Source of the DNA: JBJENW01 sp051880395
GTDB taxonomy: Bacteria; Bacillota; Clostridia; Lachnospirales; Lachnospiraceae
NCBI GenBank assembly: GCA_051880395.1
Contig: JBJENW010000103.1
Span: forward strand, 1-18,347
Direction of reading: 5' to 3'
Length of the DNA stretch: 18,347 nt
The notes below the pieces were generated by a model. The model searched no databases. It saw only the letters and a list, made by a program, of their open reading frames with translations, and was not told the DNA's origin. Position numbers and translations under genes: made by a program. The stretch's first letter is position 1. The number at the start of each line of letters is the position of its first letter. This document shows positions 1 through 6,679 of this stretch, in pieces.

Positions 1-393
1 AGTGATCCAATCGCAGATATGCTTACAAGAATCCGTAATGCAAACACTGCTAAACATGATACGGTTGATATCCCATCTTCTAAGATGAAAGTTGCAATTG
101 CAAACATCCTGGTAGATGAAGGATACATTGCAAAATATGACATCATTGAAGATGGAAACTTTAATACAATCCGCATCACATTAAAGTATGGTGCTGACAA
201 AAACGAGAGAATCATTACAGGAATCAAGAGAATCTCCAAACCAGGTCTTCGTGTATATGCTGGTAAGGAAGATATTCCGAAGGTACTTGGCGGTTTAGGA
301 ACTGCAATTCTTTCTACAAATCAGGGTGTGATCACCGATAAAGAAGCTCGTAAGCTTCAGGTTGGTGGAGAAGTATTAGCATTTGTCTGGTAG
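1..393 (+). CDS. rpsH: 30S ribosomal protein S8, 5'-truncated
   Basis: S8 is a primary 16S rRNA-binding protein of the small-subunit central domain; in other bacteria it also represses the spc operon. The reading frame is open from base 1 and begins SDPIADMLTRIRNAN, the usual S8 N-terminus without its first two or three residues, so the true start lies just upstream of the window. The first in-frame ATG here (base 19) is internal. 130 residues are visible against about 132 for the family. The C-terminal block STNQGVITDKEARK is the conserved S8 rRNA-contact motif. rplF follows after an unusually long 103-nt structured gap. Confidence 0.97.
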   Translation, partial: SDPIADMLTRIRNANTAKHDTVDIPSSKMKVAIANILVDEGYIAKYDIIEDGNFNTIRITLKYGADKNERIITGIKRISKPGLRVYAGKEDIPKVLGGLGTAILSTNQGVITDKEARKLQVGGEVLAFVW

Positions 394-413
394 GCAGAAG
401 TAAGTTATCGTAA

Positions 414-474
414 AGTATAATTCATCTGTTTGGATGAACATACTATAGAAACAAAAAACGGGTGCAAAAGCACC
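414..474 (+). promoter_or_regulatory. Two stem-loops in the rpsH-rplF gap
   Basis: Two hairpins can be drawn by eye. The first pairs 414-418 with 440-444 and 421-426 with 433-438 around a 6-nt loop, giving 11 bp with a small internal loop. The second pairs 461-465 with 470-474 around an AAAA tetraloop and ends 9 nt before the rplF Shine-Dalgarno sequence (AGGAGGT, about 484-490). Neither has a U-tract, so they are not terminators. Processing, translational control or mRNA stabilisation are possible; the function is inferred only. Confidence 0.45.
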
Positions 475-496
475 TCACAAAACAGGAGGTACGGGC

Positions 497-1036
497 ATGT
501 CACGTATAGGAAGAATGCCAATCGCAATTCCAGATGGCGTAACAGTGGATATTGCAGAAAATAATCATGTGACGGTAAAAGGTCCAAAGGGAACACTCGA
601 CAGAGTGCTGCCGTCAGAGATGGAAATCAAAGTGGAGGATAATCAGATCGTTGTTACAAGACCGAACGATTTAAAGAAAATGAAATCCTTACACGGTTTA
701 ACAAGAACATTAATCAACAACATGGTTGTTGGTGTAACCCAGGGATACACCAAAGAGCTTGAAGTAAACGGTGTTGGTTACAGAGCTCAGAAATCCGGAA
801 AGAAATTAACCTTGCATTTAGGTTACTCCCATGAAGTAGTAATGGAAGATCCGGAAGGATTGGAATCTACTGTTGATGGAAATAAAATTATCGTAAAAGG
901 TATTGATAAAGAGAAAGTTGGCCAGTTTGCTGCTGAAATCAGAGACAAGAGAAGACCAGAACCTTACAAGGGTAAAGGTATTAAATATGTTGATGAAGTA
1001 ATCAGACGTAAGGTTGGTAAGACTGGTAAAAAATAA
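497..1036 (+). CDS. rplF: 50S ribosomal protein L6
   Basis: L6 is a large-subunit protein near the base of the L7/L12 stalk and the sarcin-ricin loop. The 179-residue product has the family length. It starts MSRIGRMPIAIPDGV and holds the two tandem L6 alpha/beta folds (about 1-82 and 83-179). The C-terminal signature is PEPYKGKGIKYVDEVIRRK (about 154-172). The ATG at 497 follows AGGAGGT by 6 nt. It lies between rpsH and rplR in standard spc order, and nothing in the product is unusual. Confidence 0.98.
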   Translation: MSRIGRMPIAIPDGVTVDIAENNHVTVKGPKGTLDRVLPSEMEIKVEDNQIVVTRPNDLKKMKSLHGLTRTLINNMVVGVTQGYTKELEVNGVGYRAQKSGKKLTLHLGYSHEVVMEDPEGLESTVDGNKIIVKGIDKEKVGQFAAEIRDKRRPEPYKGKGIKYVDEVIRRKVGKTGKK

Positions 1037-1054
1037 TTAAAGGAGTGACAAAGA

Positions 1055-1423
1055 ATGGTTAATAAAAAATCAAGAGCACTTGCTCGTGAGAAAAAGCATA
1101 GAAGATTACGTAATCATTTGTCTGGAACAGCTGAAAGACCGCGTCTTGCAGTTTTCAGAAGCAATAATCATATGTATGCTCAGATTATTGACGATACTGT
1201 TGGAAACACACTTGTTTCTGCATCTACACTTCAAAAAGATGTAAAAGCAGAGCTTGAGAAGACCAATGATGTCGATGCAGCTGCAAAGCTTGGTACTGTA
1301 ATCGCAAAGAAGGCACTGGATAAAGGTATTACAACCGTTATCTTTGACAGAGGCGGCTTTGTTTACGGAGGTAAAATCAAAGCATTAGCAGATGCAGCAA
1401 GAGAAGCTGGACTGCAATTCTAA
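1055..1423 (+). CDS. rplR: 50S ribosomal protein L18
   Basis: L18 binds 5S rRNA and helps attach the 5S particle to the central protuberance. The 122-residue product is full length. It has a basic N-terminal tail (VNKKSRALAREKKHRRLRNH), then the conserved RPRLAVFRSNNHMYAQIIDD segment, and ends FDRGGFVYGGKIKALADAAREAGLQF, the classic L18 C-terminus. AAGGAG sits upstream of the ATG. It is 18 nt from rplF and 18 nt from rpsE. Confidence 0.98.
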   Translation: MVNKKSRALAREKKHRRLRNHLSGTAERPRLAVFRSNNHMYAQIIDDTVGNTLVSASTLQKDVKAELEKTNDVDAAAKLGTVIAKKALDKGITTVIFDRGGFVYGGKIKALADAAREAGLQF

Positions 1424-1441
1424 TAAGGAGGAAACGTATAC

Positions 1442-1951
1442 ATGAAACATACGATCATTGATGCTAGTGAATTGGAATTAACAGAAAAAGTGGTATCAAT
1501 CAAACGTGTAACAAAAGTTGTTAAAGGTGGACGTAACTTCCGTTTTACAGCTTTGGTTGTTGTTGGTGACGGCAATGGTCATGTTGGTGCAGGTTTGGGA
1601 AAAGCAGCTGAAATTCCTGAAGCAATCCGCAAAGGAAAAGAAGATGCAATGAAAAAACTGATTACTGTTAAATTAGATGAGAACAAGAGTATTACTCATG
1701 ATACAACAGGTAAACATACTGGTGCATCTGTATTATTAAAAAGAGCTCCAGAAGGTACTGGTGTTATTGCCGGCGGTCCTGCACGTAATGTGTGTGAATT
1801 AGCAGGTATCACAAATATCCGTACAAAATCTCTGGGATCTAATAATAAGCAGAATGTTGTACTTGCAACAATTGATGCTTTAAGCCAGTTGAAATCCCCA
1901 GAAGAAGTTGCAAAACTTCGTGGTAAATCTGTTGAAGAGATACTCGGCTAA
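1442..1951 (+). CDS. rpsE: 30S ribosomal protein S5
   Basis: S5 lies at the back of the 30S subunit near the mRNA entry site and affects decoding fidelity. The 169 residues include the N-terminal double-stranded-RNA-binding fold with the KGGRNFRFTALVVVGDGNGHVG block (about 28-50). The C-terminal domain contains GTGVIAGGPARNVCELAGI (about 105-123). The VKGGR loop, where spectinomycin-resistance changes occur in other species, looks unaltered. The start follows AAGGAGG. The rpmD Shine-Dalgarno overlaps the stop codon of this gene, consistent with translational coupling. Confidence 0.98.
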   Translation: MKHTIIDASELELTEKVVSIKRVTKVVKGGRNFRFTALVVVGDGNGHVGAGLGKAAEIPEAIRKGKEDAMKKLITVKLDENKSITHDTTGKHTGASVLLKRAPEGTGVIAGGPARNVCELAGITNIRTKSLGSNNKQNVVLATIDALSQLKSPEEVAKLRGKSVEEILG

Positions 1952-1965
1952 GGAGGAAAATCAAA

Positions 1966-2151
1966 ATGGCAGATAAGAAATTAAGAATTACTCTTGTAAA
2001 ATCTACAATCGGTGCTGTACCGAAAAATAAAAAAACTGCTGAAGCACTTGGTTTAACCAAACTGCATAAGACAGTAGAAGTACCAGACAATGCATCTACT
2101 CGTGGAATGATCCAGAGAGTAAGACATCTGGTAAAAGTAGAAGAAATCTAA
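1966..2151 (+). CDS. rpmD: 50S ribosomal protein L30
   Basis: L30 is a small 23S rRNA-binding protein. The 61-residue product (LRITLVKSTIGAVPKNKKTA near the N-terminus, GMIQRVRHLVKVEE at the end) is the normal bacterial short form with a ferredoxin-like fold. AAGGAGG overlaps the rpsE stop codon and is 8 nt before the ATG. It lies between rpsE and rplO as in the standard spc operon. Confidence 0.97.
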   Translation: MADKKLRITLVKSTIGAVPKNKKTAEALGLTKLHKTVEVPDNASTRGMIQRVRHLVKVEEI

Positions 2152-2177
2152 TATAATTCAGATAAGGAGGTGTCAGA

Positions 2178-2618
2178 ATGGACTTATCAAATTTAAGACC
2201 TGCAGCTGGCGCAAAGCACAGCGATAATTTCAGAAGAGGACGTGGACATGGTTCAGGAAATGGTAAGACAGCCGGAAAGGGACATAAAGGCCAGAAAGCT
2301 CGTTCAGGAGCTCCAAGACCAGGTTTCGAAGGTGGTCAGATGCCATTATATAGAAGATTGCCAAAGCGTGGATTTACATGCAGAAATTCCAAAGAAATCG
2401 TTGGAATCAATGTATCCGCTTTAGAAATTTTCGAAAATGATGCAGTTGTTTCTGTAGAGACACTGATCGAGACAGGTATCGTGAAAAATCCAAGAGATGG
2501 AGTGAAAATCCTTGGAAATGGCGAATTAACTAAGAAACTTACAGTTCAGGCAAATGCATTCAGTGCAGGTGCGAAGGAAAAAATTGAGGCTCTTGGTGGA
2601 AAAGCAGAGGTGATCTAA
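2178..2618 (+). CDS. rplO: 50S ribosomal protein L15
   Basis: L15 is a late-assembly 23S rRNA-binding protein. The 146 residues start with the extended Gly/Arg/Lys-rich tail (about 16-60) containing GRGHGSGNGKTAGKGHKGQ, followed by the RPGFEGGQMPLYRRLPKRGF signature (about 47-66) and a globular C-terminal domain. A strong AAGGAGGT lies upstream. The last base of its TAA is the first base of the secY ATG, a one-base overlap that suggests coupled translation of the two genes. Confidence 0.98.
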   Translation: MDLSNLRPAAGAKHSDNFRRGRGHGSGNGKTAGKGHKGQKARSGAPRPGFEGGQMPLYRRLPKRGFTCRNSKEIVGINVSALEIFENDAVVSVETLIETGIVKNPRDGVKILGNGELTKKLTVQANAFSAGAKEKIEALGGKAEVI

Positions 2619-3934
2619 TGTTGGAAACACTCCGTAACGCATTTAAAATCAAAGATATTCGAAGAAGAATTTTATTTACTTTTTTGATGTTGATCGTCAT
2701 TAGAATCGGCTCACAGTTGCCTATTCCTGGAATCAACAGAGATGTGTTTACCGAGTTTTTCTCAGGTCAAAGCAGCGATACATTCAGCTTTTTCGATGCA
2801 ATTACAGGCGGATCATTTTTACAAATGTCCGTCTTTGCATTGAATATTACACCATACATTACGTCATCCATTATCATGCAGCTGTTGACAATTGCAATTC
2901 CAAAATTAGAAGAGTTGCAGCGTGACGGCGAAGAAGGACGGAAGAAGATCGTGGAAATCACACGATATGTAACCGTTGCTCTTGCGCTGATCGAGTCGAT
3001 TGCGATGGCAATTGGATTTGGCAAGAATGGGTATTTAGTGGAATATAATGCATTGAATGTAATTATGGTAATTGCTACTTTGACTGCTGGTTCTGCCGTA
3101 CTTATGTGGATTGGAGAAAGAATAACCGAGAAGGGTGTTGGCAATGGTATATCAATTGTATTAACGATAAACATCATATCCCGTATTCCACAGGATTTAA
3201 GTTCGTTGTTTGATCAGTTCGTAGCTGGCAAAATTCCGGCAAAAGCAGTATTGTCTTGTGTGATCATTGCTGCTATTATTTTATTTATGGTCGTATTTGT
3301 CGTTGTTTTGCAGGGTGGCGAGAGAAGAATTCCGGTTCAGTATTCAAAGAAACTTCAGGGAAAAAGACAGGTTGGGGGGCAGTCCTCCTGTATTCCTTTG
3401 AAAGTGAATACCGCCGGCGTAATGCCAATCATCTTTGCACAGTCTCTTATGCAGTTCCCAGTTGTAATTGCAACACTTATGGGAAAAGGCAATGGAACAG
3501 GTATCGGAAGTAAAATATTAAAAGGATTATCCCAGTCAAACTGGTGTGATCCACAGGAGCCAATTTATAACCTCGGTCTTCTGTTGTACATTGTATTGCT
3601 TGTTGCTTTTGCATATTTCTATACGTCGATTACATTTAATCCGCTAGAGATTGCAAACAACATGAAGAGATCAGGTGGATTTATACCGGGTATACGTCCT
3701 GGTAAACCAACCAGTGATTACTTATCTAAGATTTTGAGCTATATCATCTTTATAGGTGCGATAGGCTTATTGATCGTTGCAGTTATTCCAATTTTCTTTA
3801 ACGGAGTATTTAATGCAGATGTTTCATTTGGTGGAACCTCTATCATCATTATTGTTGGTGTTGTAATTGAAACCTTGAAACAGATTGAGTCACAAATGTT
3901 GGTAAGACACTATAAAGGATTTTTGAATGATTAA
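2618..3934 (+). CDS. secY: Protein translocase subunit SecY
   Basis: SecY forms the membrane channel of the SecYEG translocon, exporting unfolded proteins with SecA and inserting membrane proteins. The 438 residues form about ten hydrophobic segments. Visible landmarks are the plug-region segment after TM1, LPIPGIN (34-40), the cytosolic loop motif GERRIPVQYSK (234-244), the SecA-contact loop NMKRSGGFIPGIRPG (348-362), and FGGTSIIIIVGV in TM10 (404-415). The ATG overlaps the rplO stop by one base. A large hairpin lies just after the stop codon. Confidence 0.98.
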   Translation: MLETLRNAFKIKDIRRRILFTFLMLIVIRIGSQLPIPGINRDVFTEFFSGQSSDTFSFFDAITGGSFLQMSVFALNITPYITSSIIMQLLTIAIPKLEELQRDGEEGRKKIVEITRYVTVALALIESIAMAIGFGKNGYLVEYNALNVIMVIATLTAGSAVLMWIGERITEKGVGNGISIVLTINIISRIPQDLSSLFDQFVAGKIPAKAVLSCVIIAAIILFMVVFVVVLQGGERRIPVQYSKKLQGKRQVGGQSSCIPLKVNTAGVMPIIFAQSLMQFPVVIATLMGKGNGTGIGSKILKGLSQSNWCDPQEPIYNLGLLLYIVLLVAFAYFYTSITFNPLEIANNMKRSGGFIPGIRPGKPTSDYLSKILSYIIFIGAIGLLIVAVIPIFFNGVFNADVSFGGTSIIIIVGVVIETLKQIESQMLVRHYKGFLND

Positions 3935-3935
3935 T

Positions 3936-3984
3936 GTGTACCTCTGAGGAATACGGCGTTGTTGCCGTATTCCTTGTGGTACAC
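3936..3984 (+). promoter_or_regulatory. Large stem-loop after secY (possible attenuator)
   Basis: Starting 2 nt after the secY stop, 3936-3942 pairs with 3978-3984 (7 bp). After a small internal loop, 3948-3957 pairs with 3964-3973 (10 bp, perfect) around a 6-nt loop. A T-rich run (4003-4008) follows only about 18 nt later, so this is not a classic intrinsic terminator. It could reduce read-through into adk-map or be an RNA-processing or 3'-end protection site. I found no convincing promoter between it and adk, so read-through is likely. Confidence 0.6.
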
Positions 3985-4094
3985 TAAACTTGATTTTAGG
4001 ACTTTTTTATTGCAAAAGGAAATCAGCCCAGATGGCTGTGAAAACTAAGTATGCAAAAAGACATGCATAAGATATGATAATAGGAGGTTTTGTT

Positions 4095-4739
4095 ATGAAA
4101 ATTATCATGCTTGGAGCACCAGGTGCTGGAAAAGGAACACAGGCAAAACAGATTGCAGATAAATATCAGGTTCCGCATATTTCGACAGGAGATATTTTCC
4201 GCGCAAATATAAAAGAAGGAACAGAACTTGGGAAAAAAGCAAAAGAGTATATGGATCAGGGGGCACTGGTTCCGGATGAATTAGTAGTGGAATTAGTGGC
4301 AGATCGGATTCAGCAGGCAGATTGTGAAAATGGATTTGTTTTGGATGGATTTCCAAGAACGATTCCTCAGGCAGAAAGCTTAGATGCTGCGCTGGAAAAA
4401 ATGGGTGAAAAAATTGATTACGCGATTGATATTGAAGTAAAGGATGAAGATATTGTAAAGCGTATGTCCGGAAGACGTGCCTGTGTAAATTGTGGCGCAA
4501 CGTATCATTTGGTATCGATTCCGCCGAAAAAAGAAGGAATCTGTGACCGATGTGGCAGTGAACTGGTATTGAGAGATGATGACAAGGCAGAGACAGTAAA
4601 GAAACGTCTGGAAGTTTATCATGCACAGACACAGCCGCTGATCGATTACTATACGACTAAGAATATTTTGAAATCTGTAGATGGAATGTTGTCCATGGAT
4701 CAGGTTTTTGCAGATATTGTTAAAATTTTAGGAGCGTAA
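4095..4739 (+). CDS. adk: Adenylate kinase, zinc-binding long form
   Basis: Cytosolic enzyme catalysing ATP + AMP = 2 ADP. The P-loop is GAPGAGKGT (7-15). The AMP-binding region has STGDIFR (30-36) and the FVLDGFPRT motif (81-89). The LID domain carries four cysteines (C130, C133, C150, C153) in the Cys4 pattern typical of Gram-positive zinc-containing forms. Length is 214 residues. An in-frame ATG at 4074 would add seven residues (MIIGGFV), but AGGAGG (4082-4087) is placed correctly for the ATG at 4095, where the family N-terminus MKIIMLGAPG begins. map follows 4 nt after the stop. Confidence 0.97.
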   Translation: MKIIMLGAPGAGKGTQAKQIADKYQVPHISTGDIFRANIKEGTELGKKAKEYMDQGALVPDELVVELVADRIQQADCENGFVLDGFPRTIPQAESLDAALEKMGEKIDYAIDIEVKDEDIVKRMSGRRACVNCGATYHLVSIPPKKEGICDRCGSELVLRDDDKAETVKKRLEVYHAQTQPLIDYYTTKNILKSVDGMLSMDQVFADIVKILGA

Positions 4740-4743
4740 TGGT

Positions 4744-5553
4744 ATGGCAGTCACCATTAAATCTGCTGAAGAAATAGAACTCATGCGCAAAGCAGGGGAC
4801 ATTTTGCAAAAAGTACATTCAGATCTTGCAAAAGAATTAAAACCCGGAATGTCAACATGGGAAATTGATAAAATAGGAGAAGAAATGATTCGCAGTTATG
4901 GCTGTGAACCTTCCTTTTTAAACTATAACGGCTATCCGGGGTCCATCTGCGTATCGATTGATGATGAGGTTGTGCATGGAATACCAAATAAAAAACATTT
5001 GATCCGGGAAGGAAATATCGTGAGTCTGGATATTGGTGTCATTTACAAAGGATATCATTCTGATGCGGCACGTACGCATGGAGTCGGAGAAATCAGTAAG
5101 GAAGCGGCTGCATTGATCGAACGCACGAGACAAAGTTTTTTTGAAGGTATAAAATATGCATATGCAGGAAATCATTTGCATGATATTTCAAAAGCAATTG
5201 GTAATTATGCGAAACGCTTTCATTATGGCGTGGTGCGGGATTTAGTCGGTCATGGAATCGGAAGTCATCTTCACGAAGAGCCGGATATTCCAAATTTCAG
5301 AAAGTTTCGGCGCGGGATCAAACTACAGCCTGGCATGACGCTTGCAATAGAACCAATGATCAATCTAGGTCGACCGGAAGTTGCCTGGATGAATGATGAT
5401 TGGACAGTAGTGACAGTGGATGGGTCGTTATCGGCGCATTATGAAAATACAGTATTGATCACCGAAGGAGCACCGGAAATCTTAACACTGACGGAGGAAG
5501 AAAAAAGAGCAGGGCTCTATCAGCCGGACAGTGCGGGAGAAAAACGATGCTGA
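4744..5553 (+). CDS. map: Methionine aminopeptidase, type I
   Basis: Removes the initiator methionine from nascent proteins at the ribosome. The five metal ligands of the family are all visible: D96 (SLDIG), D107 (HSDAAR), H170 (VGHGIG), E203 (AIEPM) and E234 (HYENT). H80 (VVHGIPN) matches the substrate-binding histidine. The 269-residue product is slightly longer than the usual 250, with a charged C-terminal tail after the catalytic fold. That tail overlaps the start of the next gene by 7 nt. The gap to adk is 4 nt, so adk, map and the KOW gene look translationally coupled. Confidence 0.97.
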   Translation: MAVTIKSAEEIELMRKAGDILQKVHSDLAKELKPGMSTWEIDKIGEEMIRSYGCEPSFLNYNGYPGSICVSIDDEVVHGIPNKKHLIREGNIVSLDIGVIYKGYHSDAARTHGVGEISKEAAALIERTRQSFFEGIKYAYAGNHLHDISKAIGNYAKRFHYGVVRDLVGHGIGSHLHEEPDIPNFRKFRRGIKLQPGMTLAIEPMINLGRPEVAWMNDDWTVVTVDGSLSAHYENTVLITEGAPEILTLTEEEKRAGLYQPDSAGEKRC

Positions 5554-5810
5554 CATTTGCGGTCAGCAGAGCTGGCCATGATAAGAACCACATCTACTGT
5601 GTACTGAAAGAAGAAAAGGATGTTGTTTATTTGGTTAACGGGAAGACAAAAACAATAGAGCATCCAAAAAAGAAAAAGAAACTACATATCCAAATGATTC
5701 GGCGCATCCCGGAATTTATTCAGATGCAGTATCAGGAAGGTATGAAATATGATCCAGAGCAGGCAGTCAGGCAGGCATTGTATGAGTATCAGCAATGGAA
5801 TAAAACTTGA
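5547..5810 (+). CDS. KOW-domain RNA-binding protein (ribosomal L14e-like)
   Basis: An 87-residue basic protein. Its N-terminal part (about 3-35: FAVSRAGHDKN, then YLVNGKTK) resembles the KOW/L14e-type RNA-binding fold found in small proteins at this position in many Clostridia. A lysine cluster follows (HPKKKKKLHI, about 39-48). The C-terminal 40 residues look helical and are of unknown role. The ATG lies inside the end of map (7-nt overlap). Its place between map and infA suggests a ribosome-linked or RNA-binding role, but the function is not established. I give no symbol because none is secure. Confidence 0.8.
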   Translation: MLTFAVSRAGHDKNHIYCVLKEEKDVVYLVNGKTKTIEHPKKKKKLHIQMIRRIPEFIQMQYQEGMKYDPEQAVRQALYEYQQWNKT

Positions 5811-5850
5811 GTAGAAGGAAAAGAAATTTTGTTTATCAGGAGGAATGAAT

Positions 5851-6069
5851 ATGTCAAAAGCAGACGTAATAGAAGTGGAAGGAACTGTTGTAGAAAAATT
5901 ACCAAACGCCATGTTTCAGGTAGAACTGGAAAATGGGCATCAGATTTTAGCACATATCAGTGGAAAGCTGAGAATGAATTTTATCCGAATCTTGCCGGGA
6001 GATAAAGTGACGGTAGAAATGTCACCATATGATCTGAGCAAAGGAAGAATTATCTGGCGAGATAAATAA
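5851..6069 (+). CDS. infA: Translation initiation factor IF-1
   Basis: IF-1 occupies the A site of the 30S subunit during initiation. The 72-residue product is a single S1-like OB fold starting MSKADVIEVEGTVVEKLPNA and ending DLSKGRIIWRDK, the family length. An upstream in-frame ATG at 5845 is only 1 nt after AGGAGG (5838-5843). The ATG at 5851 has 7-nt spacing and gives the conserved N-terminus, so it is chosen. A hairpin and then a promoter follow the stop, so infA may end one transcript. Confidence 0.97.
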   Translation: MSKADVIEVEGTVVEKLPNAMFQVELENGHQILAHISGKLRMNFIRILPGDKVTVEMSPYDLSKGRIIWRDK

Positions 6070-6078
6070 AATGACAGG

Positions 6079-6110
6079 AATTGTGGTGGGGAGTTTTCCC
6101 CTCTGCAATT
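6079..6110 (+). promoter_or_regulatory. Stem-loop after infA
   Basis: AATTG (6079-6083) pairs with CAATT (6106-6110), and GGGGA (6088-6092) pairs with TCCCC (6097-6101) around a GTTT loop. G-U and G-C pairs mostly fill the gap between the two. It starts about 10 nt after the infA stop. The downstream sequence is A/T-rich but has no true T-run, so termination would be partial at best. Together with the promoter at 6157 it marks a possible boundary between transcription units. Confidence 0.5.
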
Positions 6111-6156
6111 TGCTATATATAATGATAAAAAGTATCCTGAAAAAGAGAAAAGTGGG

Positions 6157-6185
6157 TTGCTTTTTCAAAAGTCGTATGCTATAAT
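6157..6185 (+). promoter_or_regulatory. Sigma-A-type promoter upstream of rpmJ
   Basis: TTGCTT (6157-6162), a 17-nt spacer and a perfect TATAAT (6180-6185) preceded by TGC, an extended -10 motif. The predicted start is near 6192, giving a leader of about 76 nt before the rpmJ GTG. This would let rpmJ-rpsM-rpsK-rpsD-rpoA-rplQ be transcribed independently of the spc operon. A second, weaker TATAAT at 6118-6123 has no good -35 box. Confidence 0.8.
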
Positions 6186-6209
6186 AAAATTCGGACGCTT
6201 TTGAAGAAA

Positions 6210-6244
6210 ACCCAGTCATATTTTGATATGATTCATCACTGGGT
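6210..6244 (+). promoter_or_regulatory. Hairpin in the rpmJ 5' leader
   Basis: 6210-6216 (ACCCAGT) pairs with 6238-6244 (ACTGGGT), and 6217-6221 pairs with 6226-6230 around a TTTG loop, with a 7-nt bulge (6231-6237). It lies inside the leader made by the promoter at 6157 and ends 8 nt before the rpmJ Shine-Dalgarno. It could modulate rpmJ translation; this is inference from position. Confidence 0.45.
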
Positions 6245-6267
6245 ACTTGTGGAAAGGAGAATTTGCT

Positions 6268-6381
6268 GTGAAAGTAAGATCATCTGTAAAACCAATTTGC
6301 GAAAAATGCAAAGTGATCAAGAGAAAAGGCAGTATCAGAATTATCTGCGAAAATCCAAAACACAAACAGAGACAGGGTTAA
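6268..6381 (+). CDS. rpmJ: 50S ribosomal protein L36, GTG start
   Basis: A 37-residue zinc-ribbon protein of the large subunit. Translated from GTG 6268 it reads (M)KVRSSVKPICEKCKVIK and ends NPKHKQRQG. The zinc ligands C11, C14, C27 and H32 of the zinc-containing L36 form are all present. AAAGGAG (6253-6259) is 8 nt upstream of the GTG. The gene is easy to miss because of its length and non-ATG start. The -1/+1 frames contain a longer spurious open frame over the same DNA (6201-6455). Confidence 0.96.
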   Translation: MKVRSSVKPICEKCKVIKRKGSIRIICENPKHKQRQG

Positions 6382-6422
6382 TACGTTGTCTTGTTTTGTG
6401 CGTCAGTAATTATGTGCGGCTG

Positions 6423-6652
6423 CAGCGAAACACCAGGATAAGTTGTTATCGCTGATTCATAATACCAGTCTTATGCAACTGTGCCGGCTTCTTTATACCG
6501 AGAGAAGGATGTGCAGAATGTATAAAATTGACAGATCAGGCGTTATACACACATTTCAGGCCGGCAGCATCTCTCGAGAGGATGCAGGAAACCGGAGCTG
6601 TATAGAGCCTTTTCGATGAAGAAAAGAAACTAGAAAACGATGTGCAAACATC
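6423..6652 (+). promoter_or_regulatory. Highly structured leader upstream of rpsM (candidate autoregulatory RNA)
   Basis: The 298-nt gap between rpmJ and rpsM contains consecutive paired elements. 6423-6428 pairs with 6449-6454. A closing stem pairs 6482-6488 (TGCCGGC) with 6560-6566 (GCCGGCA). It encloses a short hairpin (6489-6492/6503-6506) and a 12-bp arm (6509-6513 and 6519-6525 with 6543-6554), so it looks like a three-way junction. Directly after come a hairpin at 6567-6585, CTTTTC/GAAAAG (6609-6614/6621-6626), and GATGT-GCAA-ACATC (6639-6652), a GNRA-type loop 11 nt before the Shine-Dalgarno. In E. coli the alpha operon is controlled by S4 binding the rpsM leader; an equivalent role here is inferred. 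Confidence 0.6.
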
Positions 6653-6679
6653 ATAAAATTTATGGAGGTGTACACACAC

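Noticed and set aside
4105..4632. Long reverse-strand open frame (175 codons) over adk.
   Set aside because: It is antisense to a clear adenylate kinase gene; the product is low-complexity, His/Leu/Pro-rich and has no recognisable motif or Shine-Dalgarno.
6201..6455. 84-codon open frame overlapping rpmJ.
   Set aside because: It overlaps the true L36 gene in another frame, and its product has no recognisable domain. The GTG-start L36 frame has the zinc ligands and a proper Shine-Dalgarno.
6528..6556. Perfect TTGACA in the rpsM leader as a promoter -35 box.
   Set aside because: At 16-18 nt spacing the downstream hexamers (such as ACATTT) are poor -10 boxes, and the sequence lies in the loop and stem of a predicted arm.
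6473..6619. Open frame of 48 codons in the rpsM leader, with an internal ATG at 6518 preceded by AGAAGGA, which could encode a 33-residue peptide.
   Set aside because: It coincides with extensive base pairing that explains the sequence better, its codon use is unlike the neighbouring ribosomal genes, and the peptide is not recognised. A leader peptide is not excluded, but conservation would be needed.
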